A DNA stretch of 50,912 nt, from NCBI GenBank assembly GCA_947631195.1, contig CANRKK010000013.1, positions 1-50,912 on the forward strand, read 5' to 3'. Below the pieces are notes generated by a model. The model saw only the letters and a list, made by a program, of their open reading frames with translations. It ran no database searches and was not told where the DNA came from. The position numbers and the translations under genes are program-made. How positions within the stretch are numbered: the first letter of the stretch is position 1; every line of letters begins with the position of its first letter. This stretch comes from an uncultured Clostridia bacterium (lineage in GTDB: Bacteria > Bacillota > Clostridia > Christensenellales > Borkfalkiaceae). Shown piece after piece: positions 33,297 through 42,399 of the stretch.

Positions 33297-35753
33297 GTGC
33301 TGCGCATATCGGATATAACAAAAGATTACATCGTTTCAAAGGAGCTTACCGTGCACGCGCTGCGCGGAGTGTCGCTCAACCTGCGCAACAGCGAATTCGT
33401 GTCAATATTGGGCCCCTCGGGTTGCGGCAAAACCACCCTTTTGAACATCATAGGGGGGCTGGACGGCTATTCGTCGGGCGACTTGCAGATAGACGGCAAG
33501 AGCACCGCCGACTTCGGCGGATCGGACTGGGACACCTACCGCAGCTCCATGATAGGGTTCGTGTTCCAGAGCTATAACCTCATTCCCAACATGAACGTTT
33601 TGGACAACGTTGCGCTCTCCCTCTCCGTCGCGGGCGAAAACCGCCGCACGCGCATTGCAAAGGCGAAGGAGGCCCTCGCAAAGGTGGGGCTCTCCCAACA
33701 GCTCAAAAAATACCCCAACCAGCTTTCGGGCGGGCAGATGCAGAGGGTGGCCATAGCCCGCGCCATAGTCAACAACCCCCGCGTTATTTTGGCGGACGAG
33801 CCGACGGGCGCGCTGGACAGCGAGACGGGCACGCAGGTGATGGAACTGTTAAAGGAAATTTCCGCCGACAGGCTGGTTTTGGTGGTGACCCACAACCGCG
33901 AACTTGCCGAGGCGTACTCGACGAGGATAGTCACCATGTCCGACGGCCGCATAATTTCCGATTCCGACCCCTGCGGCGACGGCGAGGCGGAACAGACGGT
34001 TGCGGCAACCGAAAGCGCAGCGGCGGCGGAGTGTTCCTGCCAAAACGGCGGCACGGAGGCGGCCGCGGCCTCCCGCGGGACGAGGACAAAAAAATCGCGG
34101 CTCTCTGTTTTGACGGCGTTCAGAATGTCCCTTAAAAATCTGAAAGTCAAGCTCGGCCGCACCATACTCACAAGTTTTGCGGGCAGCATAGGCATCTTCG
34201 GCATCGCGCTCGTGCTGGCCACAAGCCTCGGCATGGGCAAGTACGTCGACTACATGCAGACCGAGGCGGTGGGCGACAGCGCCGTAACCATAGGCGAAAC
34301 GGCGTACAGCGTCAGCCGTATTCTCAGCGTCATGGAGGACGCGGGCGGGGTGAACGAAACGCCCTATCCCGATATAGACGGCGTAATCCCCTACCAAAGA
34401 CAGAGCTTTTCCACGACCACAACCCTCTCGGAGGAGTTTATTGAGTATATCCGCAACATGAACCCCGCGTGGACCAAGACGGTAAACTTTTCGTACAGCC
34501 TCAACATGCACGTATTGCAAAAGACGGAGTCGGGCGGCGGGTACGTGTACAGGCAGCTCACAAGCTGGGCGTCCAACGCCTACCAGATGATAGAGCAGAA
34601 CGAGCTCATCGAGGACAACTACAGCGTGCTGTGTCATGCGGACGGCACTACGGGCTATCCCTCGGACATACGCGAAGTTTCCCTCGTGGTGGATAAATTC
34701 AACCGCATAAATCCCAACGTGCTTACGGCCATAGGCATACCTTACGGCCGCGACGCCGAGGGCAACTATCTCAAAGTGGCCTTTTCGGACATAGTCGGCA
34801 AGGAATACGAAATTATTTTAAACGACGGCTGGTACACCCAAAACGCAAACGGCACTTTCGGCGCGCTTTCGGGCAACATCGCCGAGGAGACGTTCAACGC
34901 AATCCCGCAGGAGAACAAGCTGAAAATAAAAATAATCAGCGTGCTGCGCGCAAAAAACAACAGCTCCACGCTCTGGCTCAATTCGGGGCTTGCGTATCTT
35001 CCCGAACTCTCCGAATTCATGGTGCAAAACGCAACGGCGTCCAAGGTGGGGATGGCGCAGCTCGCCTCGCCCGAAACCAACGTGCTCACGGGCAGGAATT
35101 TTACCCGTCCCGAATACGGCACCGAAGAGGAGAAGGACGCCTACGTCCATTCCCAGCAAATTTCCGCGCTCAAATCTCTGGGAGCATATAAGACGCCCAC
35201 CAACGTGCGCATCTATCCCAGGGATATCGACAGCAAACAGCTGATTTCCTCCTACATCGAGGACTGGAATAAAAACCACCCCGACAGCGAGGTGTCCTAT
35301 TTAGACCTAACGGGGCTGGCGCTCACCGTAATGGCGACCTTTATCGACGTGGTCAGCTACGTGCTCGTGGCGTTTTCGGCAATTTCACTCATAGTGTCCA
35401 CGGTAATGATAAGCGTCATAACCTACACGTCGGTCATAGAGCGGGTGCGCGTGATAGGCGTGCTACGCAGCATAGGCGCGCGGAAACGCGACATAACGCG
35501 GCTGTTCAACACCGAAACGTTGCTGATAGGCACTTTCGCGGGAGTGCTGGGCGTGGGCCTCGCACTGGCCTGCGGCGCGCTGGGCAACTTTATAATAAGC
35601 CGCTTTTTGGGAGTGGCCTCCATCGTGCAGTTCACGTGGGGGATAGTCTTGGGCATGCTCGCCCTTTCGGTCGTCCTCACCCTGCTGGCGGGGTTGATTC
35701 CCGCGATTATTGCGGCGAGGAAGGACCCTGTGCAGTGCCTGCGTTCGGAGTAG
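33297..35753 (+). CDS. One-piece ABC exporter (ATPase plus MacB/FtsX-type permease)
   Basis: 818 residues, GTG start after AAAGGAG. Residues 1-225 are an ABC ATPase of the LolD/MacB group: Walker [10 protein letters not shown] (39-47), signature LSGGQ (143-147), Walker B VILADE (163-168). A hydrophilic linker is followed by a membrane segment (about 290-312), a large external domain of roughly 370 residues, and three C-terminal membrane segments typical of FtsX permeases. Such type VII exporters move peptides, lipids or antibiotics, or act as mechanotransmission devices; the substrate is unknown. No two-component regulator is adjacent. Confidence 0.9.
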   Translation: MLRISDITKDYIVSKELTVHALRGVSLNLRNSEFVSILGPSGCGKTTLLNIIGGLDGYSSGDLQIDGKSTADFGGSDWDTYRSSMIGFVFQSYNLIPNMNVLDNVALSLSVAGENRRTRIAKAKEALAKVGLSQQLKKYPNQLSGGQMQRVAIARAIVNNPRVILADEPTGALDSETGTQVMELLKEISADRLVLVVTHNRELAEAYSTRIVTMSDGRIISDSDPCGDGEAEQTVAATESAAAAECSCQNGGTEAAAASRGTRTKKSRLSVLTAFRMSLKNLKVKLGRTILTSFAGSIGIFGIALVLATSLGMGKYVDYMQTEAVGDSAVTIGETAYSVSRILSVMEDAGGVNETPYPDIDGVIPYQRQSFSTTTTLSEEFIEYIRNMNPAWTKTVNFSYSLNMHVLQKTESGGGYVYRQLTSWASNAYQMIEQNELIEDNYSVLCHADGTTGYPSDIREVSLVVDKFNRINPNVLTAIGIPYGRDAEGNYLKVAFSDIVGKEYEIILNDGWYTQNANGTFGALSGNIAEETFNAIPQENKLKIKIISVLRAKNNSSTLWLNSGLAYLPELSEFMVQNATASKVGMAQLASPETNVLTGRNFTRPEYGTEEEKDAYVHSQQISALKSLGAYKTPTNVRIYPRDIDSKQLISSYIEDWNKNHPDSEVSYLDLTGLALTVMATFIDVVSYVLVAFSAISLIVSTVMISVITYTSVIERVRVIGVLRSIGARKRDITRLFNTETLLIGTFAGVLGVGLALACGALGNFIISRFLGVASIVQFTWGIVLGMLALSVVLTLLAGLIPAIIAARKDPVQCLRSE

Positions 35754-35754
35754 C

Positions 35755-35895
35755 TCCCGCAAGCGGATTATAAGCGTCGCATAGCGGTGTCAAGCTCCGC
35801 GCCGCTTTGGTCGTGTACGTCTATGTACACTCCCTGCAGACGGTGCTCGCTTTCCTTGCTCTGCTTGCTTCTAACCGCTTGCAGACTTCGTAAAG
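35755..35895 (+). repeat. Family A structured element, copy 5 (after the ABC exporter)
   Basis: Begins one base after the stop. Outer stem GCAAGCGG (35759-35766) pairs with CCGCTTGC (35875-35882). Inner stem GCGCCG (35799-35804) pairs with CGGTGC (35841-35846). The apex is GTACGTCTATGTAC. The tail TTGCAGACTTCGTAA and GCAATT/ATTGC resemble copy 4. Confidence 0.82.
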
Positions 35896-35936
35896 GCAGC
35901 TCCCGCAATTTAAAAATGATTGCACCGCATATTGTA

Positions 35937-36058
35937 TTTTTTCTTGTGGGCGAAATGAGCGTTACAGCCTCAATTTTCGTTAGCCATACATTCCGCTGAA
36001 CGCTACAAACCGTTTCAACATACAGGCGGCGGGCGCGAAAAAAATTCGCGCCCGCCGC
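35937..36058 (-). repeat. Family E repeat, minus orientation
   Basis: Reverse-strand copy of 19605-19735. The perfect stem GCGGCGGGCGCGAA (36026-36039) and TTCGCGCCCGCCGC (36045-36058) is at its head, and the arm with ATACATTCCGCTGAACGCTA (the complement) is conserved. Confidence 0.75.
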
Positions 36059-36066
36059 AAAACTAT

Positions 36067-36100
36067 GTACAACGCCCTCCCCCGTCGGCGACGGAAGAGG
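36067..36100 (+). repeat. Family G repeat
   Basis: GCCCTCCCCCGTCGGCGACG followed by GAAGAGGGAAAG, a copy of the motif at 19551 with one change in the last block. Confidence 0.6.
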
Positions 36101-36170
36101 GAAAGCGGGCGGCGTCTGGGATTTTTTGGTTGCGCGCGGCGGGTTTGTTTTAAAAACGGGGCAAAAATTC

Positions 36171-36199
36171 TTTACAAACGGAATAATTTTTGTTAGAAT
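36171..36199 (+). promoter_or_regulatory. Promoter of rpsB-tsf
   Basis: TTTACA (36171-36176), 17-base spacer, TAGAAT (36194-36199). The leader is about 115 nt. Confidence 0.75.
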
Positions 36200-36231
36200 G
36201 TTAAGGCTGTAAAAATTCACACCCGCGGGGC

Positions 36232-36279
36232 GGACGCTCCGTGACGGCAAAAATCTTTCAATTGCCGCGTATAGCGTCC
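36232..36279 (+). promoter_or_regulatory. Nested-stem leader of rpsB
   Basis: Outer stem GGACG (36232-36236) with CGTCC (36275-36279). Inner stem CGGCAA (36245-36250) with TTGCCG (36262-36267). A structured leader ahead of rpsB could mediate S2 autoregulation, as known in other bacteria; the link is inference. Confidence 0.5.
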
Positions 36280-36320
36280 AACAAAAGCCGCCTGCGGGGA
36301 GGAGTAACGGAGGAATAAAT

Positions 36321-37112
36321 ATGGCAGTTATCACAATGAAACAACTGCTCGAAGCGGGCGTACACTTCGGGCACCAGACGAGGAAATGGAACCCCAAGAT
36401 GGGCAAGTACATCTATGCCTCGAGAAACGACATTCACATCATCGACCTTCAAATCACCGTTGACCTCATCGAGGAGGCCTACAAGTTTGTGGTTGAGTCG
36501 GTAAAAGAGGGCAAAACCGTCCTCTTCGTGGGCACCAAAAAGCAGGCGCAGGACGCCATCAAGGAAGAGGCCGAACGCTGCGGCATGTACTATGTAAACT
36601 CCCGCTGGCTGGGCGGCACGCTCACAAACTTCAAGACCATCCGCTCCCGCATCGACAGAATGGTTAAAATCGAAAAGATGGAGCAGAACGGCGAGTTTGA
36701 CCTTCTCCCCAAAAAGGAAGTGGCAAAGCTCAAGGACGAATTCGATAAACTTCAGACCAATCTGGGCGGCATCAGGGAAATGACCAAGCTCCCCGGCGTT
36801 ATGTTTATAGTGGACCCCCACAGCGAGGACATCGCCGTTGCCGAGGCGAGAAAGCTCAATATACCCATCGTGGCAATCACCGATACGAACTGCGACCCCG
36901 ACCTTATCGACTACGTTATCCCCGGTAACGACGACGCCATCCGCGCCGTAAAACTTATCTCGTCGGTAATCGCAAACGCCGTAATAGAGGCAAACCAGGG
37001 CGAAACCCCCGTGCTTCCCGCAGAGGAAACGGCAGAGGAGCCCGCAGAGCCCTCCTCGATAGAGGAAGTTGTGGCCGCGGAAGATACGCAACCCGAAGAA
37101 GAGGCTGAATAA
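36321..37112 (+). CDS. rpsB: 30S ribosomal protein S2
   Basis: 263 residues, slightly long because of a Glu/Ala/Pro-rich acidic C-terminal tail of about 30 residues. S2 joins the small subunit last and is needed for initiation of leadered mRNA. The start [20 protein letters not shown], the [34 protein letters not shown] region (split here by helices around residues 70-105) and [19 protein letters not shown] are diagnostic. GGAGG precedes the ATG. Confidence 0.98.
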   Translation: MAVITMKQLLEAGVHFGHQTRKWNPKMGKYIYASRNDIHIIDLQITVDLIEEAYKFVVESVKEGKTVLFVGTKKQAQDAIKEEAERCGMYYVNSRWLGGTLTNFKTIRSRIDRMVKIEKMEQNGEFDLLPKKEVAKLKDEFDKLQTNLGGIREMTKLPGVMFIVDPHSEDIAVAEARKLNIPIVAITDTNCDPDLIDYVIPGNDDAIRAVKLISSVIANAVIEANQGETPVLPAEETAEEPAEPSSIEEVVAAEDTQPEEEAE

Positions 37113-37131
37113 TTTTAAGGAGAATAAATAT

Positions 37132-38034
37132 ATGTCATTCACTGCAAAGGACGTAATGGCGCTCCGCGACAAGAGCGGCGCGGGCATGTTGGACTGCAAA
37201 AAGGCTTTGACCGACGCAGACGGCGATATGGAAAAGGCTGCCGAGCTTTTGAGAGAGCGCGGAATTGCCAAGGCGGTTAAAAAGGAAGGCAGAATTGCCG
37301 CAGAGGGCGTTGTAGGCGCGTTCGTGTGCGAAAAGTGCGGCGTGGGCGTTCTCCTTGAGATAAACTGCGAGAGCGACTTCGTTTCCCGCGGGGAAAAATT
37401 CCACGGCATAGTGGACGAAATCGCAAAGGTAGTGGCAACCGAAAAGCCCGCCGACGTAGAGGCGTTGAACGCATGCGCTTTGGGCGGCGGGACCGTAAAG
37501 GACTATATAGTAAACCAGACTGCGGTTATAGGCGAAAAGATATCAATCCGCCGCTTTGAAATTTATGAAAACGCAGGCAAAATCGAGACCTATATCCACA
37601 TGGGCGGCAAAGTGGGCGTAATGGTGGACGCGGCCGACTTCAAGGAGGGGGCAGAGGAGACCCTGCACGACATAGCGCTGCAGATCGCCGCTTCCAAACC
37701 CGCCTATATCACCCGCGACGAAGTGCCCGCCGAAGTTCTTGCAAAGGAAAAGGAGATTATGCTCGTCCAGATGCAGAACGACCCCAAGAACGCGAAGAAG
37801 CCCGCAAACATTCTGGAAAAGATTGTGGAAGGCAAGCTCGGCAAATTCTACGAGGACAACTGCCTTATGGAGCAGCCCTTCGTCAAGGACGACAGCTTGA
37901 AGGTTGCGCAGGTTATCGGCAGCAAGTTCAAGGTAGTGCGCTTTGCCCGCTTTGAAATGGGCGAGGGCCTCGAAAAGAAAAACGAAAACCTGCAGGACGA
38001 AGTTGCAAAGCAAATCGAATCCATGAAAAAGTAA
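37132..38034 (+). CDS. tsf: Elongation factor Ts
   Basis: 300 residues, typical. EF-Ts recycles EF-Tu by releasing GDP. The start MSFTAKDVMALRDKSGAGML with DCKKAL, and the TDF-like core CESDFVSRGEKFHGIVDEIA (about residues 80-100), are family signatures. ATG 37132 follows AAGGAG; the in-frame start at 37069 lies within rpsB and is rejected. rpsB-tsf are co-transcribed and end at the terminator at 38056. Confidence 0.97.
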   Translation: MSFTAKDVMALRDKSGAGMLDCKKALTDADGDMEKAAELLRERGIAKAVKKEGRIAAEGVVGAFVCEKCGVGVLLEINCESDFVSRGEKFHGIVDEIAKVVATEKPADVEALNACALGGGTVKDYIVNQTAVIGEKISIRRFEIYENAGKIETYIHMGGKVGVMVDAADFKEGAEETLHDIALQIAASKPAYITRDEVPAEVLAKEKEIMLVQMQNDPKNAKKPANILEKIVEGKLGKFYEDNCLMEQPFVKDDSLKVAQVIGSKFKVVRFARFEMGEGLEKKNENLQDEVAKQIESMKK

Positions 38035-38055
38035 ATTTTAACTCCCGATATTCAA

Positions 38056-38086
38056 AAAAGCTCCCGTTGTGCGGGAGCTTTTAATT
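38056..38086 (+). terminator. Terminator after tsf
   Basis: Perfect stem AAAAGCTCCCG (38056-38066) and CGGGAGCTTTT (38072-38082), loop TTGTG, followed by AATTATTTT. It separates tsf from the converging lipoprotein gene. Confidence 0.85.
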
Positions 38087-38112
38087 ATTTTAGTTATATG
38101 ATAAAGGCGATG

Positions 38113-39117
38113 TCAGCCGTTATCCGCCGATAAGGAAAACGCGCCTTCAAAGGCAAACCCGCTCTCGCACTTGAACAGGTCGGGCACCTCCAAGGAAAGT
38201 TCCAGCGACAGGTTGCAGGAAACGGAGTATTCGCGGAAAAGCCCGTTTTGGTCAAGCGCAAGGGTGATGGCAAAGTCGGTGGTGCGGTATCCGAAATCGG
38301 CCCTCGGTATATAGGGCAGCCAGTCTTCGGGCAAAAATTCAAACATCATGTCGTTTATCAGTTCGGTGAAGAACGCCCTTTCGGCGACGAGCGTTATTTT
38401 TAGCCCGTCCGAGTCGTCTATCGTAAAGTCGAAGCCCAAATCTATCAGTTTTTCCACGGCGAGCCTCAGCGAAAGCCCATTTTTGACGTTGTCGGGAATT
38501 GTCCTTACCGCAGCGATAATGTGCCGCAGCGTCTCGTCGGAATAGTCGTCAGCCGTCTGCGCCAGCTCGCCTACGGACGTCTGCCGTTCAGTCCCGTCCC
38601 CGCCCGTGTAGAGTATGAGGTCGCCGTCATGCGTAAAGTCCGCGCCGTAAGATTTTACTATCGGTTCCGAGTCCGATTCGGGGCCGACGTATGTAAAATT
38701 CAGCCCCGCGTTGCCGCCGCCGAACAGCTCCACGCCCAACTCGCCGCTGCCCGCGGAGCGCATCCCGAACGTGTCGTCCACGCTCATTCCGAGCGCGAGG
38801 GCGGAATAAAACTTTTCCCTTCCCGAAATGTGGGAGGTCCATTTGAAGTCGTAGGAGTAGTCTGAAGTTCCCGCCGCGGTCAGCGCAAAGGACCAGCCGC
38901 TCTCTTCTGCGTCGCCGAACGTCTTGTCCGTCTCTATATTATCGAGGACGGCAAGCGGGGAATCCGCGGGTTCCTTGCCGGTCTCCTGCGTTCCTTCGGG
39001 AAGCCCCTGAACGGCGCCGCCGCCGGGGCTGCCGCCGGATCCGTTTCCGCAGGCGGCAAATACAAAAATGCCGGCAGACAGCAGAATTCCCATAAAGACG
39101 CATGCAAACTTTTTCAT
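38113..39117 (-). CDS. Predicted lipoprotein of unknown function
   Basis: 334 residues, not recognised. The N terminus has a lipoprotein signal: MKKFACVFMG, a hydrophobic core, and the lipobox FAAC with Cys at about residue 23, followed by a Gly/Ser linker. The rest is a beta-rich soluble domain with repeated acidic patches, expected on the outer face of the membrane. It lies in reverse orientation between tsf and pyrH, breaking the usual rpsB-tsf-pyrH order. It has its own promoter and a GGGAGGA ribosome site. Confidence 0.85.
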   Translation of the reverse strand: MKKFACVFMGILLSAGIFVFAACGNGSGGSPGGGAVQGLPEGTQETGKEPADSPLAVLDNIETDKTFGDAEESGWSFALTAAGTSDYSYDFKWTSHISGREKFYSALALGMSVDDTFGMRSAGSGELGVELFGGGNAGLNFTYVGPESDSEPIVKSYGADFTHDGDLILYTGGDGTERQTSVGELAQTADDYSDETLRHIIAAVRTIPDNVKNGLSLRLAVEKLIDLGFDFTIDDSDGLKITLVAERAFFTELINDMMFEFLPEDWLPYIPRADFGYRTTDFAITLALDQNGLFREYSVSCNLSLELSLEVPDLFKCESGFAFEGAFSLSADNG

Positions 39118-39141
39118 ACCTATCCTCCCGTGTTTTTTTAT

Positions 39142-39172
39142 ATTATATCATACTCTCCCAATTATTTGTCAA
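39142..39172 (-). promoter_or_regulatory. Promoter of the lipoprotein gene
   Basis: Reverse strand: TTGACA (39167-39172) and TATAAT (39142-39147), 19-base spacer, with a TG extended -10. It is divergent from the pyrH promoter. Confidence 0.65.
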
Positions 39173-39231
39173 CATTTTAAAGGAGGTTTAAACGGCGCGC
39201 ATTTTTAATTTCCAAACATTGACAAAAACCA

Positions 39232-39260
39232 TTGAAATTTACTTAAGGCTATGGTATAAT
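39232..39260 (+). promoter_or_regulatory. Promoter of pyrH-frr-uppS-cdsA-dxr-rseP
   Basis: TTGAAA (39232-39237), 17-base spacer, TATAAT (39255-39260), about 28 bases before the ATG of pyrH. Confidence 0.75.
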
Positions 39261-39287
39261 GTTAAAAGCAAATTATAAGGAGATTTT

Positions 39288-39998
39288 ATGCAATCGCAGT
39301 ACAAGCGAGTTTTAATAAAACTTTCGGGCGAGGCCCTTGCGGGCGAACAGGGGCACGGGCTGGATGAAAACGTGATATCCAAAGTGGTGTCCCAGATAAA
39401 AGTGGTGCACAACATGGGCGTGGAAATAGCTCTTGTGATAGGCGGCGGCAACTTTTGGCGGGGGCGGCAGGGCAAGCAGATGGACCGCACCATAGCCGAC
39501 CACATGGGCATGCTCGCCACGGTTATGAACTCGCTGGCGATGATGGACGCCCTCGAGCGGAGCGGCATACCCACGCGCGTGCAGACGGCGCTGATAATGA
39601 CGTCGGTTGCCGAGCCGTACATTCTCCGAAAGGCGTTGAGCCACTTTGAAAAGAAGAGGGTGGTGATAATGGCCTGCGGCACGGGCAATCCCTATTGCTC
39701 CACCGACACGGCGGCGGCCCAGCGCGCCTGCGAAATACAGGCCGACCTTTTGATGATGGCCAAGAACGTGGACGGCATATACGACAGCGACCCCAAGGTC
39801 AACCCGTCGGCAAAAAAATACACGCATATCAACTATATCGACATAATCAAGAACGGCATAAAGGCGATGGACACCACCGCGGCCACCATGTGCATGGAAA
39901 ACAATATCCCCGTCGTCGCGTTCGGGCTGGACGAAAAGGACTCCATTATCCGCGTCGTGTGCGGCGAAAAGTTGGGGACCGTTATAGATAACGACTGA
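39288..39998 (+). CDS. pyrH: UMP kinase
   Basis: 236 residues, standard for the bacterial hexameric enzyme, which phosphorylates UMP to UDP in pyrimidine nucleotide synthesis. The nucleotide-binding KLSGEALAG (residues about 9-17), VIGGGNFWRGRQG and the DGIYDSDPKVNP segment are conserved. It has its own promoter because the inverted lipoprotein gene separates it from rpsB-tsf. frr starts 28 bases downstream. Confidence 0.97.
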   Translation: MQSQYKRVLIKLSGEALAGEQGHGLDENVISKVVSQIKVVHNMGVEIALVIGGGNFWRGRQGKQMDRTIADHMGMLATVMNSLAMMDALERSGIPTRVQTALIMTSVAEPYILRKALSHFEKKRVVIMACGTGNPYCSTDTAAAQRACEIQADLLMMAKNVDGIYDSDPKVNPSAKKYTHINYIDIIKNGIKAMDTTAATMCMENNIPVVAFGLDEKDSIIRVVCGEKLGTVIDND

Positions 39999-40026
39999 AT
40001 ATAATAATAAATCAAGAGGTGAAAAA

Positions 40027-40593
40027 ATGATTGAGCAGGTAGAAGAAATACTCCTTGTGCTGGACGACAAACTTTCCAAAACGCTTAGCGTTTTAAAGGA
40101 GGACTATGCGTCGGTGCGCGCGGGCAGGGCTAACCCCCACATTCTCGACAAGATAACGGTGGACTACTACGGCGTGCCCACGCCTATTAACCAAACCTCC
40201 AACATCTCCGTGCAGGAGGGCAGGTGCCTCGTCATATCGCCGTGGGATACCTCCCTTTTAAAGGGCATCGAAAAGGCCATACAGGTATCGAATATCGGCA
40301 TAAACCCCACCAACGACGGCAAGGTAATAAGGCTTGTGTTCCCCCAGCTCACCGAGGAGAGAAGAAAGGAACTTTCCAAGCAAATCAAAAAGATGGGCGA
40401 GGAAGCCAAGGTGGCCCAGCGCAACATCCGCCGCGAGGCGCTGGAGGGTTTGAAAAAGCTCAAAACGGATAAACTTATTTCCGAGGACGAGTACTCCTCC
40501 TACGAAAAGGAAGTTGAAAAAGCGGTTACCGACGGCATAGCTTCGATAGACTCCGCCGTGGCCGCGAAAGACAAGGAGATAATGACCGTTTAA
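40027..40593 (+). CDS. frr: Ribosome recycling factor
   Basis: 188 residues, typical of RRF, which splits post-termination ribosomes with EF-G. The conserved blocks YASVRAGRANPHILDKITVDYYG (about residues 25-47), PWDTSLLKGIEKAI and RRKELSKQIKKMGEEAKVAQRNIRR are complete. AGAGGTG precedes the ATG. The stop overlaps the uppS start (TAATG), implying coupled translation. Confidence 0.98.
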   Translation: MIEQVEEILLVLDDKLSKTLSVLKEDYASVRAGRANPHILDKITVDYYGVPTPINQTSNISVQEGRCLVISPWDTSLLKGIEKAIQVSNIGINPTNDGKVIRLVFPQLTEERRKELSKQIKKMGEEAKVAQRNIRREALEGLKKLKTDKLISEDEYSSYEKEVEKAVTDGIASIDSAVAAKDKEIMTV

Positions 40594-41279
40594 TGGATAT
40601 AAATCTGCCCCGCCACGTGGGAATAATAATGGACGGCAACGGCAGGTGGGCAAAGCGCAGGCACAGGCCCCGCTCGTACGGGCACAACGCGGGCATGGAC
40701 GCGATGATACAGATTGTGAAGCGCGCCAAGGAGTGGGATATCCGCTACGTCACCGTGTACGCCCTCTCCACCGAAAACCTTAAAAACCGTCCCCAAGAGG
40801 AGCTTGACGAGCTGTTTAACTTGCTGCGCAAGTATTTTTCCAACCACGTAAAGGAGCTGCACAAGCGGGGCGCCAAGGTGCGGGTGATAGGGGACAAGGA
40901 GCCCCTGCCCGCCGACGTAAAACAGCTGTTGGAGGAGGGTGAAAACAATTCTCCGCCCGACGGCGAGTTTACGCTTACATTTGCAATAAACTACGGCGGG
41001 CGCGCCGAGATTGCGCGCGCCGCCGAAATACTGCGGGAACAAAACGCCGAAATAACCGAGCAGTCCCTCGAATCCCGGCTCTACACGGCGGGCATACCCG
41101 AACCGGACCTGATAATAAGGACGGGCGGCGAAGTGCGCCTATCCAATTTTTTGCTGTGGCAGGCGGCCTATGCCGAGCTGTATTTTACGCCCGTGCTCTT
41201 CCCCGATTTCACGCCCGGGGAATTCGACAAGGCCCTAAAGGAGTATTCGCGGCGCACGCGCAGATTCGGCGGAATTTAG
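40593..41279 (+). CDS. uppS: Undecaprenyl diphosphate synthase
   Basis: 228 residues, a little shorter than the common 240-250. This cis-prenyltransferase makes the lipid carrier for cell-wall precursors. The substrate-binding motif HVGIIMDGNGRWAKRR is at residues 7-22. TVYALSTENLKNRP and the C-terminal PEPDLIIRTGGEVRLSNFLLWQAAYAE are conserved. The final ending is truncated relative to many homologues but the motifs are intact. Confidence 0.96.
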   Translation: MDINLPRHVGIIMDGNGRWAKRRHRPRSYGHNAGMDAMIQIVKRAKEWDIRYVTVYALSTENLKNRPQEELDELFNLLRKYFSNHVKELHKRGAKVRVIGDKEPLPADVKQLLEEGENNSPPDGEFTLTFAINYGGRAEIARAAEILREQNAEITEQSLESRLYTAGIPEPDLIIRTGGEVRLSNFLLWQAAYAELYFTPVLFPDFTPGEFDKALKEYSRRTRRFGGI

Positions 41280-41338
41280 TTTTTGACAATAAAAATGCGC
41301 ATATATGTTGAGTTTTTTGTGCGCAACCGGAGACTTAT

Positions 41339-42316
41339 ATGGAAGAAATTACAACAAAAGAACCTGTGCAATCCAAAGAAAAGGCCAACTTTAAGGCGCG
41401 CACGATAACGGCCGCGGTGTACGTGGTGCTGTGGGTGGGGCTTATCTCCATGAAGTGGCTTTTGCCCTCGGGCGGCATTGCGGGCGGCTGGGGCGCCTTG
41501 GGCTTCGACGCGGTTTTTTGTGCCGTGTCGGTTATAGGCAGCTTTGAATTCATGCGCGCGATAGGCGGGATATCCTCCCCCCAGCACATAGTGACTATGG
41601 CGTTTTCGGCCATGGTCGTGCCGCTGTACGTGGTGGTGCAAATCACCATGGCGGCGGGCTTTTTGGCGGTGGCGTGCGCGTTCACGGTATATGTGATGTT
41701 CCTTATGGCAACGTCGGTGTTCGACCCGCTCCGCTCCACGGTGAAGGGCACGATCTCCTGCGTGTTCTGCATGCTCTACTGCGGCGTGCTCTCAACCATG
41801 CTTGCGGCGCTGAACCATCTCGAACAAAACTCTATGGCGGCCATACTGACGGTGTTTATCTGCACCGTGCTGTGCGACACCTGCGCGTATCTGATAGGCT
41901 CGGTGTTCAAGCGCTGGCTCCCGTGGAAACTTTCGCCCAAGCTCTCCCCCAACAAGACGGTGATAGGCGCCGCGGGCGGCATTTTGGGCGGCATTTTGGG
42001 CGCGATGCTGGCTTACGCTATCATCTATTATTTGGGCGGGCTGAACGGTCAGATAATTTTTGCGGGCTATAACGACGTGTATCTCACCTTCACCAGCACA
42101 AAAATACATCCTTTGGTTACGTTTATCCTCGTCGGGCTTGCAACGGCCGTGCTTGCGCAGATAGGCGATTTGTTCGAAAGCGCGATAAAGCGGGAGTGCG
42201 GCATAAAGGACATGGGCAAACTTCTGCCCGGCCACGGCGGCATACTCGACCGCTTCGACAGCATGCTGTACTGTTCGGTCGTGGTGCTGCTCTGCTTCGG
42301 CACGATAATAATCTGA
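41339..42316 (+). CDS. cdsA: Phosphatidate cytidylyltransferase
   Basis: 325 residues, longer than the typical 265-280 because of an N-terminal extension. CdsA converts phosphatidic acid and CTP to CDP-diacylglycerol in the membrane. About eight membrane segments are visible. The signature is near the C terminus: SAIKRECGIKDMGKLLPGHG then GILDRFDSM (about residues 280-308). The CDTCAYLIGS and FAQALSPKKT-like segment KLSPNKTVIGAAGG are also present. It lies between uppS and dxr as in most Bacillota. Confidence 0.93.
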   Translation: MEEITTKEPVQSKEKANFKARTITAAVYVVLWVGLISMKWLLPSGGIAGGWGALGFDAVFCAVSVIGSFEFMRAIGGISSPQHIVTMAFSAMVVPLYVVVQITMAAGFLAVACAFTVYVMFLMATSVFDPLRSTVKGTISCVFCMLYCGVLSTMLAALNHLEQNSMAAILTVFICTVLCDTCAYLIGSVFKRWLPWKLSPKLSPNKTVIGAAGGILGGILGAMLAYAIIYYLGGLNGQIIFAGYNDVYLTFTSTKIHPLVTFILVGLATAVLAQIGDLFESAIKRECGIKDMGKLLPGHGGILDRFDSMLYCSVVVLLCFGTIII

Positions 42317-42399
42317 CGTCTGCTTTGATTTTTCGCCCCGCCCCGCGCATAACCGTGGGGCGGTTGTCATTAAAAATAAATTTAACGGGTATAATATAA

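Noticed and set aside
39219-39224. TTGACA upstream of pyrH as -35
   Set aside because: It is 30 bases from the TATAAT; TTGAAA at 39232 has the correct 17-base spacing.
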